Origin: Enoplolaimus lenunculus
Lineage: Eukaryota > Nematoda > Enoplea > Enoplida > Thoracostomopsidae
Direction of reading: 5' to 3'
DNA: 64,000 bases
Assembly: GCA_030248215.1 (NCBI GenBank)
Contig: JASANG010001467.1
Location: forward strand, 62,001-126,000
Part shown: piece by piece, positions 36,639-47,995 of the stretch
Layout: every line of letters begins with the position of its first letter
Numbering within the stretch: position 1 is the first letter of the stretch
Translations under genes and position numbers: made by a program
Notes under the pieces: generated by a model
Told to the model about the DNA's origin: nothing
The model's input: only the letters and a program-made list of their open reading frames with translations
Databases searched by the model: none

Positions 36639-37314
36639 CGACGATTGCCCGAACAACAATTGTCCAGAAGGCGATTGCCTAAACGACAATTGCCCAAAAC
36701 TACTTTTTTAAATGCGACAATTGTCAAAATGACAATTGCTCAAGCGACAATTGCCCAAACGACAAATGCCAAATATTGGTCATTTGCAGGCGCGCAGCTA
36801 AAGGTTGGTCTGAGGGTTGAGCTAGCACCCCAACCCATAAACCAAAAAATTTTCTTCAAATTAGTTCAAACTATAGTTTGGATACATTATTGCACGGGAA
36901 TTTCTGGTTCAAAGGCAATTACACAGTTAGGAATTAGCACGAGACTATTGGATGTCAGAGAAATTTTCTTGATCACTATAATTTTTTGTTAATTTTACTT
37001 GATGTTACGCTTATCCGAAATAAAATCCTGGCTACAACCCTGACTGAAACTTAACGGCGGTGACAAAAAAGAGTAGAGGGTGCTTCGTTCTTGCGACAAG
37101 CGCGTGAAGATTGTTTCCATCTTATGTCTCTTACTTCCAAGATTTTTTTACAAATTTTGCTGAAATTGATACTTTCATAAAGGTGGCCAAAACAAATCTC
37201 GCGATGCGGGGAGGTTGCTTCGTCTGGGCAATTGTCGTTTTGGCAACTGTCGCCTTTGGGCAATTGTCGTTTCGGCTGTCGTCGTCTGGGAAACTGTTTT
37301 TTGAGTAATCGTCG
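36639..37314. mobile_element. Fold-back-like element built from ACGACAATTGCCC words
   Basis: The left arm (36639-36770) contains repeated 15-18 bp words such as ACGACAATTGCCCAAA. The right arm (about 37213-37314) has the same words in inverse orientation (GGGCAATTGTCGTTT). The ends CGACGATT and AATCGTCG are inverted. The 440-bp centre has no gene. Long inverted arms made of tandem words are the fold-back design. Confidence 0.65.
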
Positions 37315-38757
37315 TAGATCCTTTTGTCTCTGGTTCGTATTATGTATGCGCATGTGTATTTTTAACATGTTTTATAATTTGTTTTAAATTATTGTTTTTA
37401 ACACGGTGTCTTCTATCTTCTTACTCCATAATGTGGATGCTCAACTCTTGTAAGAACTGTTGATATGTATTGTTGCACTTGTCAGTGGCTATGCATATGT
37501 ATGCTTATATTATATAATCTGGTTAGATTTTAGAGCCAGCATTCTCAAGTGTTTATGCAACCTATAACCAGTTAATGATTGGACTAAGTTTTTAACTTAT
37601 AAATTAAAATGCGTTCAATTTCAAGCACTGATTTTGGAACTAATTAGCTAATGTTGAATGGAATCTTGACCTTGGTTTTTTGTTTCAAATTTAATTAATA
37701 TATATAATTTCGAGAAGATAGACACAATCATAAAAACGCGGATTTGAAATTAAAATCTTTTAGGGTATTTTGTTTGCACGTAGTACACAGTGAGTGCCGT
37801 GCAGATTTGTTTCATTATTGACTTTTATTAATTATTTGTATTTTTAGTGTTTATTAATTGTTTTTAGAACGATCTTTAATTGCAGTTTACACAGTTAGTA
37901 ATGGCGAGGCTCTTTCTATCACGGAATGCAGTAGAGAAGCAGAGAATCAGAATCTAAAGCTGACAACTTTTCAAACCATTTGCGCTTGTCAATTGAATTT
38001 TCGTTGGTTTTTAACACCATACATATTATAGTTTACTACTCCAACAGGTCTCTTTCTGGTTTCAGGTTTACAGGATTTGTTTGGTACAAGCCAAATTATT
38101 TATATCTGGATATTTTTGTTTGGGCGTGTTTATTTCAGTTTTGTGTACCATTCCTTTGTGATATTTGATAACTGTTGAGTCAGAAGCTAGAATGTAAATT
38201 GCTAAACAAAGTGCAAAACGAGATGAAAGAAGTCGCTCTAGAAAATGCTCTAGCTAGTTTTACGTTGCTTGTACTAAAATTTCCGGCAAAAATTGTCCTT
38301 GAACCAGAGATCGTTTTCTGTCGGAATTAGAGGCAGAGTGCCTGTTGCACATCTTTTGCAAGTATGTAATTCTTGAGTTATTGGTTTATATATACAGTAC
38401 AGAGTTTGTTTCTAATTGTTTGAGCGAGAGTCTGGACTGTCAGGGGCGCTGATTTACTACATTTTGTAATACCTGTTTGACTAAATATGGGTGTGGTGTA
38501 ACCGAATATTGTTTGCAATAAAAATCAGTGTCGATCGGTTTCCGTTAACAAATATCGGAAATTCCAATATTTTATTTTTTATGTTCAAACATTGGCTGAA
38601 ATCACGAAATGTATATACTATATATTGTAATTTTTCATTACAGATATGCTGAAATTGTGCGATATAAAAATAAAATTTACGAGATTCATCAAAACTTTTT
38701 AAAATTTTGGAACATCCGCTGATTTTTGGTTAAACTTTTAAAAAGTCGGGTGAATAT
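37315..38757. other. Intergenic, no gene seen
   Basis: AT-rich sequence; no homology, repeat end or exon recognised. Confidence 0.4.
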
Positions 38758-39905
38758 TTTCATGCCTTAGTTGTCATTTTACATCTCAGTTCAGCTTTAT
38801 GTCACTCACACGTTACCATACTTGCACTCGTCACACGAAATGTCCCCTCCCAAAAGAAATTCAATAGCTTGTCCGGCTTATGTTTTATCGAAACCCTTCA
38901 TTTTCCAATAGTATCACCGCCATTCGCGGAAATCATGGAGTTTCACGGAAACTCTATCCGGACAAAACTGTTTTGCAGTGACACTGTCTAGGACATTGAA
39001 ATGTTAGAAAAACAGTGTAGTGGACAATATTTTTATATGATAGACACATTAGGGACACCTTAGCGGGGAAATTCAAATTTTGACGGGAAAATTCAAATTT
39101 TGGCGGGAAATTCGAATTTTGGCGGGAAATTCAAATTTTGACAGGCAAATTCAAATTTTGGCGGGAAATTCGAATTTTGGCGGGAAAATTCAAATTTAGG
39201 CGGGAAACTTCAAATTTTGGCGGGAAATTCAAGTTTTGGTAGGAAAATTCAAATTTTGGCGGGAAATTCAAATTTTGGCGGGAAAATTCAAATTTTGGCG
39301 CAAAATTCAAACTTTCGCGGCAAAATTCAAATTTTGGCGGCAAATTCAAATTTAGGCGGGGAAATTCAAATTTCGGTGGCAAATTCAAATTTTGGCCGGA
39401 AAATTCAAATTTTGGCGGGAAAAATCAATTTTTGGTATTAAATTCAAATTTTGGCGGGAAAATTCAAATTTTAGCACAAAATTCAAATTTTGGCGGCAAA
39501 ATTCAAATTTTGGCGGCAAAATTCAAATTTTGGCGGCAAAATTCAAATTTTGGCGGCAAAATTCAAATTTTGGCGGGAAATTCAAAATTACGCAGTAAAT
39601 CAATTACCTTATTTAGCACTTTCCGGCGACACCTTTTAGACTGTAACGAAGTCCGACAATTTACGCAACTCTATATTTAATATTAACATAATGCGCAAAC
39701 AGTATACAAAATGTCCGTCAACGCAATAAACTCTATGCGGACATTTTTTATTTAGAGATAAAATTTCCGCACACAGTTACGCAATAACAGTATAGCTAGC
39801 CTTGTTAAAACAGTATAGGGAGACGATGGATGTGCTGAGTGCACGTATGGTAACGTGTGAGCGACATTAGTTTAAAGATGTACGCGGGGAGTAAAGCATG
39901 CATAA
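38758..39905. mobile_element. Inverted-repeat element with a minisatellite core
   Basis: Positions 38799-38829 and 39837-39867 are inverted repeats matching at 29 of 31 bases (core CACTCACACGTTACCATAC), with weaker matching extending outward towards CATGC. They flank a 530-bp minisatellite. No transposase is present and outer boundaries are approximate. Confidence 0.65.
39064..39590. repeat. 19-bp minisatellite AAATTCAAATTTTGGCGGG
   Basis: About 27 tandem units of 18-20 bp (consensus AAATTCAAATTTTGGCGGG, with GGCGGC, GGCGCA and GGTAGG variants). The right half, 39480-39580, is nearly homogeneous AAATTCAAATTTTGGCGGC. It is open on both strands only because the unit lacks stops in some frames. 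Confidence 0.9.
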
Positions 39906-40715
39906 CAGGCAACAACTGCGTGTTCGGAGACTAGTTTTAATCCACTCCAAGTTAGTTGGCCTCAACACCATTTTTCATCTTTCTTTAGAGAAGCACTGAC
40001 TTGCTTCGAAGCATTTTTGTTGATTTCCATAACGTTAATTATTTTTTCTGAGTTTACTACAGCTTTTGTGGGTTGGACATTATTAAGTAAAAGTTAAGGA
40101 CTGAAAATGCAGGACCTATGGATTGGGACTCAAAATTGTAACCCCCTCTATTACACCATCTTGTTCGAGTCACTACACACTGATATGTGGTTGAAAGCTC
40201 TGAAAGGGGAATATTCGGTAGTTAAACAGCGCTAGTTGAACTTGTCCAGGCATACAGTGGGTACACTATGACCTTATATGCTATGAATAAGCAAGTGCAA
40301 GCTTGTGCACCTAGGCACAGATGGTAAAGCGATTTTAGTTCGATAGTTATTTGTTCCAAACGGTCAAAAGCTAGCCGTTCCTGCGCGTTGTGAATAATCC
40401 GTACATAGTTTGCACTCGCAGTTGCTCATGGTCAGTTGTGGATTCAGGTATTTATTTTTAACGCGCCCTTCGTTACTTATATAACCGGTATTGCATCTAT
40501 CCGTTGAATTAACGTTTATTTGTCGTGTCAATAGCTTGAGCGATAATGCAAAATTATATTTAGGAAGACCCATGTTACTCTGAGGGGCGTCCCATTTACC
40601 CACGGGACAGCAATAAACCCTGAGTGAAATGTTTTTGCTAAGTTAATCGGAACAACTTCAAACATATTTAATATTCTGGGTCGTCAGGACAGCTTCCAGA
40701 ACGTATTTTTGTTGA
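39906..40715. other. Intergenic, no gene seen
   Basis: Contains a fragment of the GGCCCATGTTACT family at about 40566-40600. No exon. Confidence 0.4.
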
Positions 40716-40723
40716 ATCAGTCA

Positions 40724-41128
40724 CATGGTGCAACCGGAATTCCGGTTCCGGTAAGGCAATCCGGTATTTTTCACTATCCGGTTCCGGTAAAAAATCCTGT
40801 ATTCACCGGAATTTTCGGGTATTTTCGGTATTGAAAATTTTACTCATTCGAACATTTAAAAAAATTGATATATAAGTAGATAAAGACCCCAGTTTTTTAT
40901 CTACTGATATATTATTCTAACTTATTTTTCAAAAACTAGCTGAGCGTGTATTGTCAAAATTTCAAATTTGTGTCATTATAAGTAATAAGACGTTTCCAAC
41001 TACGGCATTTGTATCAGGATTTTGTAATCCTAACTGGTATGTTTACACCGTTAAAAATTTTTTGTTTTCCGGTTCCGGTATTTTTTAACTTTCCGGTTCC
41101 GGTATTTTCTAATTCCGGTTGCATCCTG
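40724..41128. mobile_element. hAT-type MITE, CCGGTT family
   Basis: The element begins CATGGTGCAACCGGAATTCC and ends AATTCCGGTTGCATCCTG. The flanks ATCAGTCA and GTCAGTCG share 6 of 8 bases in register, a weathered hAT duplication. CCGGTTCCGGTA arrays lie inside both ends. It is the same family as 2107-2496. Confidence 0.78.
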
Positions 41129-41456
41129 GTCAGTCGGGACAGCGGGACGTCCTCGAACCTATGTTTTTGTAGCCTATATTTTTGCTGGGTCGGTCTGGAT
41201 AGCCAGGACAGCTCCAAACCTATGTTTTTGCTGTGTCGGTTGGACAGCCTGGACAGTGTGGACTCAACCCATGCATTTTTCAATGGGCTGTCGACCACCA
41301 AACCCACGCACAAAACAATTCGTTTGAGCAAAAATTTTATCTTTCATTGTAGCGCGATGACTAGAGGACCAAATAAATTTGAGGTCGAAACTTTAACCCT
41401 TTTACTCATAGAGTATTATACTATGAGCAACTAAATATAATAATGTACGAGCAGTA

Positions 41457-41664
41457 CACTGCAAAAAACGGTGAGTCAAATTGACTCTCTCGAAATAGGC
41501 TCTACGGGACTACACAAACTGAGTCAAATTCGACTCCGCCAGAGTCAAATTCGACTCACTGAGTCGCACGTTTGACTCTGGCGGAGTCGAATTTGACTCA
41601 GTTTGTGTAGTCCCGTAGAGCCTATTTCGGAGAGAGTCAATTTGACTCACCATTTTTTGCAGTG
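41457..41664. mobile_element. 208-bp near-perfect palindrome, Tc1/mariner-like MITE
   Basis: The two halves are reverse complements over almost their full length: ends CACTGCAAAAAACGGTGAG and CTCACCATTTTTTGCAGTG, then TCAAATTGACTCTCT, AATAGGCTCTACGGGACTAC and AACTGAGTCAAATTCGACTC, with a centre at about 41558. TA dinucleotides flank it (41455-41456, 41665-41666). The strand could fold into a long hairpin. GAGTCAAATT words recur within each arm. Confidence 0.88.
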
Positions 41665-41669
41665 TACAC

Positions 41670-43855
41670 ACACTGTGAACAGTGTTTATAGACACATGTA
41701 TGTGTTTTCTAGAATGGATTGATTTTCCACTTTTCCGATTTTCTTGTTTTCCGAGCCGAATCCCACATCCCAATTTTCCAACCAAACCAACAAAAGTGTT
41801 CCTTCCCTACCAGACCTAGAGAAACCTACTTATGAGTTTAACTTTACCCGTTTTCCAAACCGAACCACGCATCACAACGTTCCAGCCAAACAACCCGAAG
41901 TGTTCTTTCCCAACCAGACCTAGAGAAACCATATATACGTTACTTTTCCACTTTTCAGTTCTCGGAACCTCGCCTGTAGCTCTAAGTTTGCTACTAAATT
42001 TTTTATCCACACACAAACCACGAACTATTGCCACAAAATTGACTTCTTTACTTTCGTTCAAGAGTTGAATCACAAATAAATCTAACACATTAACGCGATA
42101 CAACAGGGTGGCAACATAAGTTCAGATTTGGTTTCAAATAGGCACAAATTTTAAAAACTCGGATTTGGAAGCCAATTCAGTTTTGAACAGCTTCAGCAAC
42201 ATCTGTATCTGTTTTTGAGTGAGTTAGAACTGCTATTTTGGGAACAGCGTAGAACAGCAATTGACACTCTACATAATTTTTGTTGAGATGCTTTTGGGGT
42301 AGCTCGGCCGGGGTGGCCCCCCATGGAACAGCCATTGGTGCCTGCGCTGCACTCCTTGTCATAAGTTTTCCACCCTGGAAAACGGAAAGCACCTGTGCTA
42401 TACCTACATTGGTCCACAATTATAACTAAAAGGCTATTCAACCCGCATTCATTTAATATCAATGTTAAAAATATTTCTCTTAATTTTCGTAATGCTATCG
42501 AATTTGCGCTTACACAAGCTATCGAGGCCAATATATGCCTAGGTTTTCAAGTGTTTCGGTCGACTCGTAGGTGCATGGAATACAAATAAGGTCAACTGCA
42601 ATGTTAAAATTCAAGGTTTTTGTAAAATATATACTTGTCAACTGAACTGGGTCTTTTATTGTGATCCGTAGAAGCGTAACAATGCAACGATTTGCATATT
42701 TTAAGGAAGTGCGGCATACGCCAATTATGTGTAGGGCCTGTTCACTTGGAATTTCGGCCAATGTACAGAACACGTGCAGTATTAAATACAAAATTAAATA
42801 CACATTCCGAACTCATGCTTTTCGCTTCGTTTTGGTTATTAAATAAATTAGCCTATTCCTTTTTGGCGATTGCTTGTTTGTAGCTTGAGAACGGGAAAAC
42901 GTTACGGTTTGAGTTTGGCTCCGAACTCTTATAAAAACAATATCGAAATGTGCAGTTGGTAGATTCCTTTATTCAACACGTATTAAAAAGTTCCCAAAAT
43001 ACCGAAGTGGAAAATAACCGTCGGGCTGGCATTGTTATGTTGCAATTTATTTTTTCCAGAAGTTTCTATGCAAATTTGTTGTAATTCAGTTTATGTAAAC
43101 AACGCGGACAACTATACTTTTGTAGCATTAATATATTATTGATTACAGAATATCAGTGTATATCCAACTGATGTCCGGCACAGTGTCGTTGTAGAACGTT
43201 ACGTGAAGCTTTGTGTTGAAGTGTGAACCAGTTGGTGCGTTTTAAAACCCGTAGCTGCAACGTTCGTTTTGAGCGCTAAGTTAATGAAAAGGTATTTACG
43301 TAGCTAAACGATTATAAGGGCAATATGTTAAATTTTGCAGCATAGTGAAGCGCATATATACCGCAAAATTTTAGGTCCAGGTCGGGTCAAGAATTCTGTT
43401 CTGTGAGTTTTTTACGCAGTTACGAGCTGTTACGTTTTCTCTAATTTCACTTGCTTTCGTATGGCAGTGTATTTGGAATGAATTGAACGTTTCTCTGGAT
43501 AATCTTTCGCGGACCGTTTTGGTGCCGGTGTATGTATGTGTCTTACATTACACGCACACTATGCACATACACATGGTACGCCACGCATGCCAACAGGGTT
43601 GAGGAGATGTATGGAAAGCACGACATATTGATCACCCCAAATGTTTCAGTTTTTCGACCCTAACTTTTTCTGTGGTGAACCGATTTTGCAACTTTTATTT
43701 TGCTATTCTTTATAATTTGTATAGTGCAAAAGGTGCTTGTATTTTTAGCGACATAATTTGAACCGTTTCGTGTAGCGATGAAGATTTAGAAACAAAATCT
43801 GACGTATAACCCTTGTTATAAAAATATTTTCATGGCTTTCAACGCATAACTTTCG
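41670..43855. other. Intergenic; one local tandem duplication, no gene
   Basis: A roughly 110-bp segment ending ACCAGACCTAGAGAAACC is present twice (ends near 41826 and 41932). About 43540-43610 matches the right part of the element at 1362-1948. Open frames here are unrecognised. Confidence 0.4.
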
Positions 43856-44552
43856 TGTGAGACATGCTTGTCCTGGTGCATATGCAATAAATGCAATGCA
43901 CATTGTGGTGTACGGTCGACACATATAGTCGACGAAAAATGCAGTTGGAGAGGCGGGCTGCGTAGCGCAGTGGTAGAGTGCTCGGTTGAGGATCCATAGG
44001 CTGAGAGTTCGATCCCCGCTCTAGCCCGCTTTTCCAGCTGCTTGGTAGAGAGGTCTGATGTCCCAGTTCCTACCTAGACTGACAGGCGGGCTACGTGGCG
44101 CAGTGGTAGAGTGCTCGCTTAAGGATCCATGGGCTAAGAGTTCGATCCCCGCTCTAGACCGCTTTTCCAGCTGTTTAGTAAAAAGGTCTGATGTCCCGGT
44201 TCCTACCTTGACTGACATGGGGGCTACGCCGTGAGCGCAATGGTAACTGCCGCGCTATGAACACGGTATCCGGTCGAAAATAGGATGGACGGTCAAGGGA
44301 CGACCTTGTTTAAAATAATGGCATGTGAGACATGCTTGTCCTGGTGCATATGCAATAAATGCAATGCACATTGTGGTGTACGGTCGACACATATAGTCGA
44401 CGAAAAATGCAGTTGGAGAGGCGGGCTGCGTAGCGCAGTGGTAGAGTGCTCGCTTGAGGATTCATAGGCTGAGAGTTCGATCCCCGCTCTAGCCCGCTTT
44501 TCCAGCTGCTTGGTAGAGAGGTCTGTTGTCCCGGTTCCTACCTAGTCTTACA
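43856..44552 (+). mobile_element. Cluster of tRNA-derived SINE copies
   Basis: Two nearly identical copies of about 230 bp (43856-44084 and 44322-44552) run from TGTGAGACATGCTTGTCCTG to GGTTCCTACCTAG. Each has GTCGACACATATAGTCGACG and a tRNA-like head GCGGGCTGCGTAGCGCAGTG with box B AGAGTTCGATCCCCG. A third head-only copy lies at 44089-44215. A fourth, different tRNA-like fragment (GCGCAATGGTAACTGCCGCG) lies at 44221-44280. The anticodon stems do not form, so none is a working tRNA. Confidence 0.82.
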
Positions 44553-44559
44553 TTTCGTA

Positions 44560-47500
44560 TTTAATATCGCGACCCACTTTACAAATGAGCTTTTCTCTCT
44601 AACATTTAATATTTAAGTTGGATTCTCAAAGGGCTGCAAAGTTATGACGAAGTGTAATATTTAAAGCGCATGGATAGGCCTATAGTGTTCCTAAGTATTT
44701 TCTCACGAAAATTTCAAAAAGGCCGCTTAAAATGTTGAACTTATTTTAATCACTAACGAAAGCATAATTCTGCACATATAAAACACAAAGATTAGCCTAG
44801 GTAGTGAGTGCAATTGTTACTAGCATAAAATAAAATATAGAAATTTACCGTGTTTTGTTTTAACTTATATGGGACCTTATAATAAACGCTTAGAGCTACT
44901 TGTCAATATAAAAAAGTTTTGCTCGGAAATCTGACTCTCGAAATTTGGTGAAAACTACAAAATCGTCCGTATTGGCTCACTGTGCAAGGAAAAACTAGCG
45001 TGACCTAGGCATAAGAATATGCACGGAAAACGCGACATTTTAATCCCCCGGAAAGAAAATTTTGTAAAAATGAAAACGTCAGAAAATGCTGGCAAATTTG
45101 GGCTCGTTCGAAAGCTCAACGCCTGAGGGATTTGATCACGAATGTGGAATATGGTTATGCAATTAGATAAAAAGTTATCGGTTGAAAACCTCAAATATTG
45201 ATACCCCCGGAATTTTTATATTTTTACAAATTTAACAACTAATGGTAGGTTTTCCAGCAATGTAGTTTTTGTGGACGCATACATTGACATCGTCTTTCAA
45301 ACTAGAGCCCAAGCAGAGATTCTTTGATTCATCCGTCGCTGGCTCATCTCAAAAAGTTGGTAAAAACAGTTAGCTGTGTGCGAAAAATTTTATTTTAACA
45401 TAACGAGTAGACTCTGTTCTAAGACGAAATAATAGTGAAAGTGCGCTAGTTGTTACATCTGCACCGGCAGTTTGGACGGATAGAATCAACGCATATCTTA
45501 CGCCGCAATGGAAAACATGGGATTCCGGGGATCATTTATGATCTGGAAATTTTTAGGGAAAATGCGGGATTTTGCTTTTTTTAAAAGTGACTCCTGGGGT
45601 ATCAAAATTTGATCTCCCAGAAAGTCGAAAATATTTTAAAATGAATTGCTCGTTGCCACAAGCAACAGAAACAACACCTCAGGCTGGCTGTTTAACGTCC
45701 GCAAACTGCGATAATGTTTGGATTTTTAATAAAAATCATACTATGAAATTAAATTACCGGGATAGTGATAAAAAATGTTTCCGGGACCCGTATCCGGTTT
45801 TTGTAGAGAAAAACCCGGACGCGGATTTTTCTAGAACAAAAACCCGGACACTACCCGGATTTTTCTGAAACAAAAACACGGACCCGGTCGTGTGTAACAT
45901 ATTAATAGGCAGTATGCAATGCGAAGCGATGAATGTCATGCACAAAAATTTATTTCAAATAAATCATTAAGTAAAATGTCGAATTACGTAACTTAAAATG
46001 AGACATGTCTTGTCTCTGCATCCCGACCATTCCAACCATTCCTAAATAAGCATTCGTAATCGTAACCAAATATCTGCCTAGGTTATTTATTAGGCAAAGG
46101 TGAAGCCTGTTGACTATCTTTTTTCATTCAGCAGTTTGCTAATCTATTTAATTTAGGTACGATACAGTAACTATTCAGAGTGTAGGCGCGGATATTAAAA
46201 TCACTGTGCTAATTTTATTTCATGTATTTTGTAAAGCATTTTTGCAATACCCTAACCGGAATGATTTGCTATGAAAACCGGAACTCGGACTGATTTGCTG
46301 TAAAAACCCGGATCCGGACACGGACCCGAACCCGAAATTTATTGAAGCGAATACCCGGACACGGACCCGGAATTTTTCGGCGAAAATACCCAGAATAACC
46401 GGAATACCCGGACGCAACTGCACGTACCCACATCTATAGTCCCAGCCACAGAGGGCTAGGTTAACCCATTAATAAAATCACTGTTTAATGTTGGTTCTGT
46501 TGCCAACAGTTCAAACCAGGCTTACAAGTATAAAGTTTTATAGTGACGATTATACTTTCCTGAAGGGTACGATGACCTGATCAAATACATGTTTAATATT
46601 GGGAAATATTTTTACGCTCTGTATGTTATACATAGTCAGCGCTTTAAAACCATAGGTAGCATTAGCATGACTATATAGCTACAACCAGATGTTTAAATAA
46701 CCTGAAGGAAAAATTACAGCAGTAAAATAGCCGAATGAGGGTACCTGCGCAAAGGCTCTTTTTTACATAAGTTTAAAATCGGCACAACGAAGACGTTAGA
46801 ACAGATTAGCACAAACGAGACCAAGATCGTTTCATTTGGTCCAAATGTTCAGGAGTTATTAACAAAAATATCAAAAATTTCTGGGAAGATTAAAATGTCG
46901 CGTCCTCGAACCTTTCCTTATTGGAGTCTTGTAAAACTGAAATTTCCGCATAATTTGCCGCCTGCATTCCTTGGAGAAAAGCGAAAAAAATGCGTCTTAC
47001 ACATTGTATTTTTCAGCTCATGGTTTTTGCATGAAAAATGTAAGAAAAATAATTTCTGAAACCATGAAAAATGTAAGAAAAATAATTTGTAAAAGCTGCA
47101 ATTTAAAAAACGTAATTTTATAATAATGGGTACATGTCTTACAAAAGCCTGGTTTTCTGAATTCGTATCAATAAATTACATATCGACGCTGTATGTCGAA
47201 AATATTTTTCTAAATATTGGTAAGAAAAAGAGATCGGAATAAATTCCGGCAATAAATACCAATAGGCATCAACCCTGTTTGCGAAAAAGGTCAGTATATG
47301 CACGCGGCATACGTCCACCTAAACAGACAATTGTTACGAATGACAGCGAGTTTTTTTAAAAAGCGAAATATTTTTCTTTTTCAACATTAATCGACCGATG
47401 TAACCAGACAGTTCATCATAACATTGATTTATGATGTCTGTTCTGTTGGCTTGAACTATCGAAAATAAAATTCATCGAAGGTAAATTTCGCCTTCGTAGA

Positions 47501-47995
47501 TAATGGAAATTTAAAATACGTACAGCAGATTGAGTAAATATGAATTTTCATTCTTCAACTTAGGTTATTTCACCAATAGAGCAAAAAAGAAAATTAAAGT
47601 CAATTTTTCAGTAGCATGTATTTTTCACTTCACAGTTCTGGTAAATTGTAATTACGATTGGACAGCGATACGTATTCATTTATGCAGTTGCATTATTTCT
47701 CGACTTTTTGAGTATCATACGTGTGTATGGTTTGTTGCTCATGGTATAAGCGTGTTATCTATGTGCCAGATTTACATATTTACGTCAATAAATATCGTGT
47801 CTGGTTGGCTAATTAAAACGCATTATGCATACAGTACATTGTTAATTTTAGGCTCAAGTATCGATTCACCAAGTTGACCAAACTGTACGTAATAGTTTGA
47901 CGATTATTATTATATACGTACCAGTAACGTTTTGTAATTGTCCTTTTCTGGTCGTGTTGTTATATCCGTATATACGTCTAAAAACTGCTCAACAA
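44560..47995. other. Intergenic, repeat relics, no gene
   Basis: Holds the GGACCCGG-type element (45760-46436, own entry). A CCGGTT-family relic is at about 47250-47670, with TTTCACCAATAGAGCAAAAAA matching 2350-2380. No exon is supportable before DDAH. Confidence 0.4.
45760..46436. mobile_element. hAT-like MITE, ACCCGGAC/ACGGACCCGG family
   Basis: Both sides hold arrays of ACCCGGACACGGACCCGG words (45780-45890; 46250-46415), mirrored, around an AT-rich core. The right end is GTACCCACATCTATAG and the left end is unclear. The layout equals the other short-word MITEs. No coding sequence or target duplication is seen. Confidence 0.55.

Noticed and set aside
39131-39680. Repeat-protein genes on both strands
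   Set aside because: These are translations of the 19-bp minisatellite.
41816-42531. Minus-strand frames 41816-42103 and 42193-42531 as genes
   Set aside because: The first spans a local tandem duplication; neither resembles a known family or has splice support.
43953-44030. Functional tRNA gene
   Set aside because: Box A and B and acceptor-like ends are present, but anticodon and T stems do not pair and near-identical copies recur as part of a SINE.
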